A stretch of DNA of 64,000 nt, from positions 1-64,000 of the forward strand of contig SGYN01000002.1 of the NCBI GenBank assembly GCA_004321715.1. Direction: 5' to 3'. This document shows, one piece after another, positions 11,118 through 20,338 of this stretch (position 1 is the stretch's first letter; each line of letters opens with the position of its first letter). The position numbers were made by a program, and so were the translations under genes. The notes beneath the pieces are model-generated. The model searched no databases, was not told the origin of the DNA, and was given only the letters and a program-made list of their open reading frames with translations. This DNA is from a bacterium (GTDB lineage Bacteria; Fidelibacterota; Marinisomatia; Marinisomatales; TCS55).

Positions 11118-11132
11118 TTAAAGATAGGTAAT

Positions 11133-12155
11133 TTATTGAAAATATTGTTCAACTAGATTAATAAATTGCATAGATAAATACATTTCTCGATTATCATGAC
11201 TAGCTGCAGGAACCATATTAAATGAATGGTTATGATCAGGGAAATAATAATTAAGATGATTAAAGTGTCTTTGACCAGTGTCTAGCCGATTTGCGCCTTG
11301 TAGTGTATATTTACACCCATATGAATAAGCAGTAGTATCTAAAACCCCATTGAAATAATTTACATTTCTTTGTATAAGTTGGGTAGATATCTCAGAAGGA
11401 GAAATATTATTAGCATACTCGTTACGATTGTCTAAGCCAAAAGGCCAATCATTATAGTTATTACAATCTGTAGGTATAGAATAATTCGAATCAATTTCTC
11501 TTACTGCATTTAAATATAGATAGCTTGAACTATTTGCTATACCATATAATAGATTAATATCATTCAAAGAATATTCAACAGTATTGGTTGCAGAGTATAA
11601 ATAAGTAAATTGAGCACCAGCAGAATGTCCTGTGACTAGAATGGTATTCAAATTAGGGTAGTTACTTTTATTATTTAAATCAGAAATTATTTTATCTATA
11701 ATGGTAAATGAACTTATTTGTTCTTTACCAGTCTGATAGACCGATAGGGATCCTTCTTTCCAACTATTTGATGTCCATAAGATTTCTTGATCATCTGGAT
11801 TATCATCTTGGGTTGAAAAGTCGGGAGCAATAACTATAATTTGATCTTCAAGATCTAATGACTGAACAACAGATATCATATTTTCAAAGTATTCATCAGC
11901 ATTTCTATTAAATCCATGAACCACAATAATAGCACCTGTTATATTCCATATAGAATCTAAAGGAAATGAAGAATAATAATTAAAAGACCACTCTGAATCA
12001 GAATCTAAAATCAACGTATTTAAACAATCAGCTGTAGAATTTAAGCATGGAAATTGATCATCATTTACAGGAATAACACTTCCAACATCTGTAACAGACT
12101 TTTCTTCCGCACATGAATAAAAAATAATCAAAAATAGGAATAATATTTTCTTCAT
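11133..12155 (-). CDS. Alpha/beta hydrolase lipoprotein (esterase-like)
   Basis: Lipobox IIFYSCAEE; AIIVVHGFNRNADEYF and nucleophile elbow VTGHSAGAQF; C-terminal DHNHSFN. Confidence 0.75.
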   Translation of the reverse strand: MKKILFLFLIIFYSCAEEKSVTDVGSVIPVNDDQFPCLNSTADCLNTLILDSDSEWSFNYYSSFPLDSIWNITGAIIVVHGFNRNADEYFENMISVVQSLDLEDQIIVIAPDFSTQDDNPDDQEILWTSNSWKEGSLSVYQTGKEQISSFTIIDKIISDLNNKSNYPNLNTILVTGHSAGAQFTYLYSATNTVEYSLNDINLLYGIANSSSYLYLNAVREIDSNYSIPTDCNNYNDWPFGLDNRNEYANNISPSEISTQLIQRNVNYFNGVLDTTAYSYGCKYTLQGANRLDTGQRHFNHLNYYFPDHNHSFNMVPAASHDNREMYLSMQFINLVEQYFQ

Positions 12156-12160
12156 AAATA

Positions 12161-12195
12161 AAAGGGATCAATTAATATATTGATCCCTTTTTCAT
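12161..12195 (-). terminator. Intrinsic terminator/attenuator-like hairpin between lamin-tail gene and hydrolase gene
   Basis: AAAGGGATCAAT (12161-12172), loop TAATAT, ATTGATCCCTTT (12179-12190): perfect 12-bp stem; T-rich run follows on both strands. Confidence 0.75.
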
Positions 12196-12219
12196 TAATT
12201 TATTTTATAATAAATAAAT

Positions 12220-13305
12220 TTATTTAATTAAAAGTAACTTACGAGATTGACTCATTTCATTCATTCTCAATCGGTAAATATAAACTCCACTTTCCAGCTT
12301 AGAACCTGACATGTTCCTTCCATTCCAAGAAACTGAATAATTACCAGCAACCAAACCTGGCATTTTTACTTCCCAAACATTTTCACCATTCATATTATAA
12401 ATAGATAAATGTGCATTTCCTCTACTAGTAATATCAAATGCAATATTTGTTACAGGATTAAAAGGATTTGGATAGTTCTGTTTCAAGTTAAATTCTTTGG
12501 GATAAAACAACTCTTCTTGTGAAGAAACTGTTTGACAATCATAATAATGCCAACCTGCAATAAGATCCATATCTGCTTGAGCGCTAGTATTTTCAGCATC
12601 TGGCTCTAAACCAGGTTCCGTACTATAGTACAATGCAGTGACATTCCACTCGCTTAACTCAGCAGTTGTACTGCTACATGTATCATCAACGCAACCTCTT
12701 GACATAGTCCAATCCCCAGCATTACCTGCGCATACGGATTCTTTTCTTGTTAAAATAGCAAAACGTGTAACTCCATAATTGCTAGTACCATCGGAATTTG
12801 GAGGACCAATCTCTCCTGCGACATGCCAACTGCTACCGGGATCGCCTAATGTATCTCCAACAGCATCCAGTAATTCCGCATTCGAAACCCAATCACTAAC
12901 TTCATTACTCGAAATACCAACACCTTTAAATAAACCAACTGCATCATCCCCACTGATCTTTAACGGTTCTTCATCAACATCAGATAAAACAATATCAGCT
13001 ATACTTGTGATGCCATCATCAGATGCAGCTCTAGCAATTATAACTGTTGATCCTGATGCAACGGTTCCATATAAACGAACAATGGTATTGTGACTTGAGT
13101 GTATACCAAAAGGTCCCCCTGCAGAACCTTTAATCAGAGCATAATCTGAAAGGTCAATATCAGAATCCGTGGGATTATATAATTCAATCATTTGGCTATA
13201 TACTGGAGCTTCTCTAATTCCTGCATACCAATCACTAATAAATAAATCTTGTCCTGTAACCGCTGAAAGAAAAAGACTAAAAATAAGAAAATAATGTTTA
13301 AACAT
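12220..13305 (-). CDS. Secreted lamin-tail-domain protein with T9SS type A C-terminal sorting domain
   Basis: DLFISDWYAGI...QMIELYNPTDSDIDLSDYALIKGSAGG (lamin tail); C-terminus NYPNPFNPVTNIAFDI...ESGVYIYRLRMNEMSQSRKLLLIK. Confidence 0.8.
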   Translation of the reverse strand: MFKHYFLIFSLFLSAVTGQDLFISDWYAGIREAPVYSQMIELYNPTDSDIDLSDYALIKGSAGGPFGIHSSHNTIVRLYGTVASGSTVIIARAASDDGITSIADIVLSDVDEEPLKISGDDAVGLFKGVGISSNEVSDWVSNAELLDAVGDTLGDPGSSWHVAGEIGPPNSDGTSNYGVTRFAILTRKESVCAGNAGDWTMSRGCVDDTCSSTTAELSEWNVTALYYSTEPGLEPDAENTSAQADMDLIAGWHYYDCQTVSSQEELFYPKEFNLKQNYPNPFNPVTNIAFDITSRGNAHLSIYNMNGENVWEVKMPGLVAGNYSVSWNGRNMSGSKLESGVYIYRLRMNEMSQSRKLLLIK

Positions 13306-13362
13306 TTAGAAACCTCAAAAGTTATTATTAAGAAGATTTTATTATGGTAAATATTAAAAAAA

Positions 13363-14697
13363 TTATTTTAACATAATCATTTTATTTTTTGCTATAGTTT
13401 CATCAATTCTAATTTGGTATACATAAACCCCAGAGCTCAAATCTTTATTGAAATGATTAGTCCCATCCCAGATAGCTGAATGATTACCAGGTGCTTGATT
13501 TTGGATTTTAAATTCTTTGACATGATCACCTAATATATTATATATATTTATATATATATCATTTGTAGTATGTGTTTCATAATAAATTTTAGTTATTGCA
13601 TTAAATGGATTAGGAAAATTGTACGTGATGGTAAATTCATTAGTAATTTGACTATAATTTGTATTTAAAAAATCTAATTCATTACAGTTACCATTACCAA
13701 AAATTGCCTTTCTACCACAAGATGAATTAAATACATAATAATTATCATGATCCATATTTGGTATAACCGCATGCTGATGATTATTTACTATTTGATTCCC
13801 AAAATAATATTGTAAATAATTATAATAAATGATTGATCTTTCATATCGATTATTTCCTTGTGTTTCAGATGCGCAATCAGTTGTTCCACCATTATCTGAT
13901 GAACCGACTAAGTACACAACATTTCTACGTTCATATCGGGATCGAATGGAGTCAACGCCTGCTAAGGACATATAACTATTTAAGTCATCTAAACCGTATT
14001 TATATTCATTATATCCACTGCATCCACTTGGAATATCAAATTGATCAGTTGAGCCAGCAACTCTACGTTCATTATTCATATATAAATATGAAGAAGGACT
14101 ACCAATTATAAATCGAATTGGTACAGAAAATTCACTAAAAAGAAATTCTGTAATATTATTGCCACCAATATATCTGTTTACAAACTGTCCACCTGCAGAA
14201 AATCCAGCAAATACAATTTGCTCTAGCATTGGATTATTTAATGCAATCTGATGCAAAAGAGAATCTATAATTGCATAAGAACTTATTCTAAATGGTCTAG
14301 TATCAGAGCTAGTATTACCCGATAAATACCCTGCAGTCCAATTTGTTGTATTTGTCCAAAAAAATACATCATCTGTCAAATTATCATTACTCAAATCTTG
14401 TGAACGTAAAAATTGCGGTGCAATAATTATGGTGGAGTCCATATTGCCAGTTGCATTTACGATTGCAAATATATTATTGTAATAATCATCGGCATTTCTA
14501 TTTGCTCCATGGAGATATATAATAGCAAGCTTTGTATGATTATTATATTCATTTAAAGAATAATTACTATAATAAGGTAAACTAAGAGAATCATTCTCTT
14601 CATAGATAAAGAAACGATTTGATCCGATATTTACTTGGGCAAGAATAATATTTGATAACACAAATATATTTAGTGCTAACAAATATTTTAAAAACAT
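13363..14697 (-). CDS. Secreted alpha/beta hydrolase with T9SS type A C-terminal sorting domain
   Basis: AIIYLHGANRNADDYY, VFAGFSAGGQFVNR; C-terminus NFPNPFNAITKIYYET...SSGVYVYQIRIDETIAKNKMIMLK. Paralog of 11133-12155. Confidence 0.8.
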   Translation of the reverse strand: MFLKYLLALNIFVLSNIILAQVNIGSNRFFIYEENDSLSLPYYSNYSLNEYNNHTKLAIIYLHGANRNADDYYNNIFAIVNATGNMDSTIIIAPQFLRSQDLSNDNLTDDVFFWTNTTNWTAGYLSGNTSSDTRPFRISSYAIIDSLLHQIALNNPMLEQIVFAGFSAGGQFVNRYIGGNNITEFLFSEFSVPIRFIIGSPSSYLYMNNERRVAGSTDQFDIPSGCSGYNEYKYGLDDLNSYMSLAGVDSIRSRYERRNVVYLVGSSDNGGTTDCASETQGNNRYERSIIYYNYLQYYFGNQIVNNHQHAVIPNMDHDNYYVFNSSCGRKAIFGNGNCNELDFLNTNYSQITNEFTITYNFPNPFNAITKIYYETHTTNDIYINIYNILGDHVKEFKIQNQAPGNHSAIWDGTNHFNKDLSSGVYVYQIRIDETIAKNKMIMLK

Positions 14698-14706
14698 TCT
14701 ACGGGA

Positions 14707-15630
14707 TTAATTTAACATGGAAGCACCAAGCGCTGGAGCCTCATCACCAAGATCATTCAAAACAATTTTGACACCGTCCAATCCATTACCAATAGAATAT
14801 TTGTCAGCATTTTCTCTTACTATTGGTAATAAATCAGATTCTAATTCATGGTAAATAGTTCCACCAATTATAATTCGTTCAACGCCGGTAATATTTATCA
14901 CGTTTGCAATTCCAATTCCTAAAGCACGTGCTTGATATGTAAGTAATTCAGAAACAACTGTATCACTTTTTCGCCAAGCATCAAAAATATCTGCAGCTCG
15001 GAAACTACTTGGATCAATTACACAACTACTACCAAAATTAATTTTTTCTTCAAGCATAGTTTTAAAACCGTGATAGCTTACAATTGCTTCCAGGCAACCA
15101 TGGCGCCCACATTTACATATAGGGCCATCTATATCAACAATCATATGCCCAACTTCTGCTGCAGTGGAGTTATATCCAGTAATTAGCTCTTCATTATATA
15201 TATATCCACCTCCTAAACCTGTCCCTGGATAAAATGTAAATAAAGAGGAAACTCCTTTCCCTGCCCCAAAATTATATTCAGCCAAGGTAGCCATATTTAC
15301 ATCATTCCCTAGCTTAACTTCTATATCAGCTCTTTCTTTCAATAGTGATCGAACAGGAAGATTATTTTGATTAAAAGCTGTGAGCTGCTTTGCTTCTCCT
15401 TTTTTATTATCAATTGGGCTGGGCAAAGCAATGCCTACAGAGATAATTTCACTATCCATTACATTGTTAGCTAACTCCCTATAAACATCAGCAATTTGAT
15501 CCATCACAGCTAGAATATCAGCTCTATTAGATAAACGGTGTTTTTTTCGATGGACTACATTAAAACTACTATCAGTTACAACTCCTAATACTTTTGTACC
15601 ACCTAGATCAAGCCCTATCCTATACTTCAT
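14707..15630 (-). CDS. ROK-family sugar kinase
   Basis: IGLDLGGTKVLGVV; zinc motif CKCGRHGCLEA. Confidence 0.9.
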   Translation of the reverse strand: MKYRIGLDLGGTKVLGVVTDSSFNVVHRKKHRLSNRADILAVMDQIADVYRELANNVMDSEIISVGIALPSPIDNKKGEAKQLTAFNQNNLPVRSLLKERADIEVKLGNDVNMATLAEYNFGAGKGVSSLFTFYPGTGLGGGYIYNEELITGYNSTAAEVGHMIVDIDGPICKCGRHGCLEAIVSYHGFKTMLEEKINFGSSCVIDPSSFRAADIFDAWRKSDTVVSELLTYQARALGIGIANVINITGVERIIIGGTIYHELESDLLPIVRENADKYSIGNGLDGVKIVLNDLGDEAPALGASMLN

Positions 15631-15648
15631 AAATATGATGTCTCATTA

Positions 15649-16035
15649 TTATACATTATCCACTGCTTTCTTCAAAAGTGTATTTACTTTCTTAGCAAGA
15701 TTATACAGTTGATTATTTTTAACAATAGTCATCATTTTATCTGCATCAATAGCTGCAATCGTTGTAGAGGAGTCTTCATTTTCCCATAAAACTACATTAC
15801 ATGGCAATAATAATCCAATGGCCTGCTCATCCTCCAACGCTTCAAATGCTAGAGGGGGGTTACAAGCTCCTAGAATAGTGTATTTTTGAAAATCCTTATC
15901 TAGCTTTTTCTTTAAGGTGCTTTTTACATCTATTTCAGTTAATACTCCAAATCCCTGCTCTTCTAAGGATGATCTAATACGATCATCTACTTCTTCAAAA
16001 GATAATTCTACCGTCCTTTTATAACCATAATTCAT
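15649..16035 (-). CDS. DUF302 domain protein
   Basis: GFGVLTEIDVKSTLKKKLDKDFQKYTILGACNPPLAFEAL...LLPCNVVLWE matches DUF302 pattern. Confidence 0.85.
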   Translation of the reverse strand: MNYGYKRTVELSFEEVDDRIRSSLEEQGFGVLTEIDVKSTLKKKLDKDFQKYTILGACNPPLAFEALEDEQAIGLLLPCNVVLWENEDSSTTIAAIDADKMMTIVKNNQLYNLAKKVNTLLKKAVDNV

Positions 16036-16045
16036 ACAGTATTCT

Positions 16046-17449
16046 CTATAAAGGGAACTGTTGAATTATTGAAGCAATTGAAGCTGTTAGCTTTTTTGCA
16101 TAAGGAATGTGAATAAATTCATTAGGACCGTGAGCATTAGATTGTGGTCCAAGAATTCCTGTTATTACAAATTGTGCATTTGGAAATTTTTCACCTAACA
16201 TCGCCATAAACGGTATCGTCCCACCTTCTCCCATGAATAAAGCAGGTTTATTAAAATAGGCATTAGAAGCTTCCTGAATTGCAGAATCCAACCATGGGTC
16301 TAATTCGGGAGCATTCCAGCCAGTAGCTGGCTCATCAAATTCTACCGTAATACTTGCATTATTGGGAGAATTTTCTGTTAATTTTCTTTTCATAACTTTC
16401 ACAGCAATTTCTTTGTCAAGCGTTGGGGGAATTCGCATAGATAGCTTTACTTCTGTATAAGGGCGTAATACATTGCCTCCATCTTTAACAGGTGGAACTC
16501 CATCCATCCCTACAACAGAAAGCGCTGGTTTCCATGTTTGTCTAAGAGTTCCTTCAATTGGATCGCTTGTAGTAGCATTCATTGACCCATGCCATGGGAA
16601 TTGATCTAATTCTCCAGCTAATGCATCCACCATTTTCTTTGCATCTTCTATTCTTCTTTCTGGAATATTAACATTTAGATCTTTAAGTATAATTTTTCCG
16701 GTTTTCTCATCTTCTAACCGTGAAAGTAGTTGTCGTAGTACTCGGAAGGAGGATGGAACAAGACCACTTGCAGATCCCGAATGAACCCCTTCCGTCAATA
16801 CATCTACACGAACTGTACAACCAATGAGACCCCGTAAAGAAGTTGTTGTCCAAAATTGTTCATAGTTACGTGCTCCAGAATCAAGGCAAACTACTAGATC
16901 AGGTTTTCCAATTATCGATGCACAGTGATCCATATAGAATGGTAAATCAGGCGACCCACTTTCTTCTGAAAATTCAATCAAAATAATAATTCTTGGATGA
17001 TTTATGTTCTGATCTTTCAATGAACGTACAGTAGCAATGGAAGCAAACATAGCATATCCATCATCAGCTCCACCTCGACCATACAGTTTATCACCATCTA
17101 AAACAGGATCCCATGGACCAAGACCTTCTCTCCATCCTTCCATTTCAGGCTGCTTATCCAAATGTCCATACATAAGAATATTCCCTTGCCTATTTCCTGG
17201 GCAATCGATCATTATCAATGGTGTTCTGTCATCTTCTTGGAAGATATGAACAGTGCTTCCCTCTGGCTTATGTTTTTCTGCCCAATCACTTGCTAGCTTT
17301 AAAACTTTAGACATATGTCCATTTTTCAACCAATCAGGATCAAAATCAGGAGATTTATTTGGTATTTTTATATAGTCTATTAATATTGGGGTAATATGTT
17401 TATCCCAAAATTCGTTTATGTAGCGATCGTTTTTTGAATGATTTATCAT
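16046..17449 (-). CDS. M20-family metallopeptidase (dipeptidase-like)
   Basis: MYGHLDKQPEMEGW, LYGRGGADDGYAMFA, EFSEESGSPDL. Confidence 0.9.
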   Translation of the reverse strand: MINHSKNDRYINEFWDKHITPILIDYIKIPNKSPDFDPDWLKNGHMSKVLKLASDWAEKHKPEGSTVHIFQEDDRTPLIMIDCPGNRQGNILMYGHLDKQPEMEGWREGLGPWDPVLDGDKLYGRGGADDGYAMFASIATVRSLKDQNINHPRIIILIEFSEESGSPDLPFYMDHCASIIGKPDLVVCLDSGARNYEQFWTTTSLRGLIGCTVRVDVLTEGVHSGSASGLVPSSFRVLRQLLSRLEDEKTGKIILKDLNVNIPERRIEDAKKMVDALAGELDQFPWHGSMNATTSDPIEGTLRQTWKPALSVVGMDGVPPVKDGGNVLRPYTEVKLSMRIPPTLDKEIAVKVMKRKLTENSPNNASITVEFDEPATGWNAPELDPWLDSAIQEASNAYFNKPALFMGEGGTIPFMAMLGEKFPNAQFVITGILGPQSNAHGPNEFIHIPYAKKLTASIASIIQQFPL

Positions 17450-17565
17450 TTTCGATAAAATTTAGAGCTGGAATTTCGTTTTTATTAATTAAGTATCAAG
17501 CAATTTTTTAAATAAAATATTTGAAAACTATTTTTTATAGAATATATAAATTCAAAATAATTATT

Positions 17566-19026
17566 ATGGCAAAACATCCGTTATACTTTTTCATAATGAA
17601 TATTCTGGTTTTTGTTTTTGCACAAGAACATCCAAGTATTCATAAAATTCAGCTTGAGTATTATAATAAGAACTATATTGAACTACCTAGGCAAGATACA
17701 AGAGAATCTATTATCAATAAACAAAACCGCTCAAGTGGCCCTAATCGAGAAGTGTTTGGTTATCACCCGTACTGGATGGGTACTGCATGGCAAAATTATA
17801 ATTACAATCTAATTTCTACTATTGCCTTTTTTAGTGCAGAAGCAACTGCACAAGGTAACCTTAGCAATCTTCATGGTTGGCCAGTGACTGGTCTAATAAA
17901 TTTGGCGCATACAAATGGGGTTAATGTGGTCCTTTGTGTAACACTCTTTGATAATGAAGATTTGATTACATTATTAAGCAATCCATCCTACAGAGAAAAT
18001 CTAATTAACAATCTTTTAACACAAGTACAAGCTGGAAATGCTGATGGCGTAAATATTGATTTTGAATCATTTCCACCATCACAAAAACAAAATATGGTTC
18101 AATTTATTACTGATCTTACCAATACGTTTCATACTGAGATACCCGGCTCTCAAGTTACATTAGCAACACCGGCTGTGGATTGGAATAATGGATGGGATTA
18201 CAATGCTCTTGCAACTATTAGTGATGGATTATTTATTATGGGTTATAATTACTATTATGGCGGAAGTTCATCCACTGGGCCAGTTGCACCACTTTACAGT
18301 AATGGCATTTCCGTTTCTTGGACAATAAATGACTATCTGGATAAAACAAATAATCAGTATGATAAATTGATTCTTGGATGTCCATATTATGGTTTTGAAT
18401 GGTCCGCTTCATCTGCATCTAGTGGTGCATCTACATTAGATTATGGTTCTGCAAAATTTTATTCTGAAATGGAAGGAAATGCATTATCATACGGAAAACT
18501 CTGGCATGAATCTTCCCAAACTCCTTGGTATCGATATCAAAATCCCAATTGGTATCAAGGGTGGTATGATGATAGCTTATCATTATCACTTAAATATGAT
18601 TTTGCCATTGAAAATGATCTATTAGGTGTGGGTGTATGGGCAATGGGCTATGATGGGAACAATCCTGAACTGTGGGATCTATTATCCTCAAAATTTATTA
18701 CTAATGGATTAAATGCATCTTCAGATTCTAGACTTTCTCTACCAGTTGCCCCTATGATTAATGCGCTTTATCCTAATCCTTCAAATTCATCAATAAAATT
18801 GGATTTTTCATCAAACTATAAAAATAATAATGCAAAAATATCTATTTTTGATATATTGGGACGTCCTGTAGACACTAAAAGTATTTTACTAAATGGAAAT
18901 AAAAATTATAGCTGGGTATGGGATGGAACAGATATGCTGGGACAAGAGACACCTGCAGGTATTTATTTTCTAATTATAACAATCGATCAATATATAGAAA
19001 GTAGAAAAATCACATTATTAAAATAA
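17566..19026 (+). CDS. Exported GH18-family hydrolase (YaaH/SleL-like) with T9SS C-terminal sorting domain
   Basis: VFGYHPYWMG, catalytic segment DGVNIDFESFP, IMGYNYYYGG, VGVWAMGYDGNNPELW; tail LYPNPSNSSIKLDF...PAGIYFLIITIDQYIESRKITLLK. Start refined from 17521 to ATG 17566 to give a signal peptide. Confidence 0.85.
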   Translation: MAKHPLYFFIMNILVFVFAQEHPSIHKIQLEYYNKNYIELPRQDTRESIINKQNRSSGPNREVFGYHPYWMGTAWQNYNYNLISTIAFFSAEATAQGNLSNLHGWPVTGLINLAHTNGVNVVLCVTLFDNEDLITLLSNPSYRENLINNLLTQVQAGNADGVNIDFESFPPSQKQNMVQFITDLTNTFHTEIPGSQVTLATPAVDWNNGWDYNALATISDGLFIMGYNYYYGGSSSTGPVAPLYSNGISVSWTINDYLDKTNNQYDKLILGCPYYGFEWSASSASSGASTLDYGSAKFYSEMEGNALSYGKLWHESSQTPWYRYQNPNWYQGWYDDSLSLSLKYDFAIENDLLGVGVWAMGYDGNNPELWDLLSSKFITNGLNASSDSRLSLPVAPMINALYPNPSNSSIKLDFSSNYKNNNAKISIFDILGRPVDTKSILLNGNKNYSWVWDGTDMLGQETPAGIYFLIITIDQYIESRKITLLK

Positions 19027-20300
19027 TGAAAAATAATTGTTTGATATTTTTTATATTTATTACAAACCTATTAGCTGCTCAAGCATATGAGTCTATCCAC
19101 CAATTACAATCAAAGTATTATAGCTCTATTTCTACTCCTCCAGTAGATAAAGTTCATGTAAAAACTGGTATAGATATTCTCTTAGATAAAAAACAAAACT
19201 TAATTGCTGATAAAAGAATTGCTCTTGTTACAAACCAAACTGGCGTTGATCAATATGGAGTCGCTAATTATAAAAGATTAATGGACTTGGAAAACACAAA
19301 ACTTGAAGTGGTTTTCTCACCTGAACATGGAATATTTGGGGAAACAGATAAAGAAGTTACTTATAATGATGGAATTAAGAATTTACCAAAAATATATAGT
19401 TTATATGGTGCGGTACGCAAACCAACTAGAGAGATGCTTGATAGCATTGATATAATTATTTATGATATTCAAGATATTGGGGCGCGTTTTTATACATATA
19501 TATCAACTTTAGGTTTGGTTATGGAAGCAGCTGCAGAACTAAATATACCAGTACTGGTTTTAGATAGACCAAATCCAATTCGTGGCGATATTGTTGAAGG
19601 GCCAATACTAGATATTGAATATCAATCATTTATTGGTAAATATCCTATACCTATTCGATATGGCTGGACCGTTGCTGAACTTGCTGAAAAAATAATTCAG
19701 GAAAATTGGATTAATCCAACTCCTCAATTGACCGTTATTCCAATGGAGGGATGGAATACATCATTATGGTATGATGAAACTACTCTACCATGGATTAAAC
19801 CATCACCAAATATTCCAAATTTAGAGACTGCATTGATTTATCCAGGAATGTGTTTATTAGAGGGGACAAATATAAGTGAAGGAAGAGGAACGAATAACCC
19901 ATTTCAATGGTTTGGAGCACCATGGATAGATAGTAGAGTTTTATCTCAGAAACTTAATAATTTAAAATTATCAGGTGTTGTTTTTGTGCCAAAATCATTT
20001 ATACCTATTTCCATCCCTGGCGTAGCGGATAAGCCAAAATATGAGAATCAACTTTGTTATGGAATTGAGATCAGAGTTGTTGATCGGAATAAATTTAACA
20101 GTGTTAAATCTGGAGTAAATATTTTAAAAACAATAAATGAAATGTATCCTGATTCTCTTATTATTAAGGAAAAACGTTTGAATAAACTTTGGGGAAGTGA
20201 TACACTTTTAACAGAATTGAAAGAAAAAAAAGTGTCAAAAAACTTCTTTGCAGCGGAAGCAATAACAATATTATTATTATTTATTTTATTAATTAATTAA
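19026..20300 (+). CDS. namZ: NamZ-type exo-beta-N-acetylmuramidase (DUF1343, GH171)
   Basis: TGIDILLDKKQNLIADKRIALVTNQTGVDQYG, EVVFSPEHGIFGETDKEV, DIQDIGARFYTYISTLGLVMEAA, VLDRPNPI, EGTNISEGRGTNNPFQWFGAPW. TAATG overlap with GH18. Confidence 0.9.
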   Translation: MKNNCLIFFIFITNLLAAQAYESIHQLQSKYYSSISTPPVDKVHVKTGIDILLDKKQNLIADKRIALVTNQTGVDQYGVANYKRLMDLENTKLEVVFSPEHGIFGETDKEVTYNDGIKNLPKIYSLYGAVRKPTREMLDSIDIIIYDIQDIGARFYTYISTLGLVMEAAAELNIPVLVLDRPNPIRGDIVEGPILDIEYQSFIGKYPIPIRYGWTVAELAEKIIQENWINPTPQLTVIPMEGWNTSLWYDETTLPWIKPSPNIPNLETALIYPGMCLLEGTNISEGRGTNNPFQWFGAPWIDSRVLSQKLNNLKLSGVVFVPKSFIPISIPGVADKPKYENQLCYGIEIRVVDRNKFNSVKSGVNILKTINEMYPDSLIIKEKRLNKLWGSDTLLTELKEKKVSKNFFAAEAITILLLFILLIN

Positions 20301-20338
20301 AGATTTTGATAATTCTTACAGCAAATAGAATATCATGG

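Noticed and set aside
13530-13565. TATATA-rich tract
   Set aside because: Within the T9SS tail coding sequence (YINIYNI); explained by AT-rich codons, not a repeat element.
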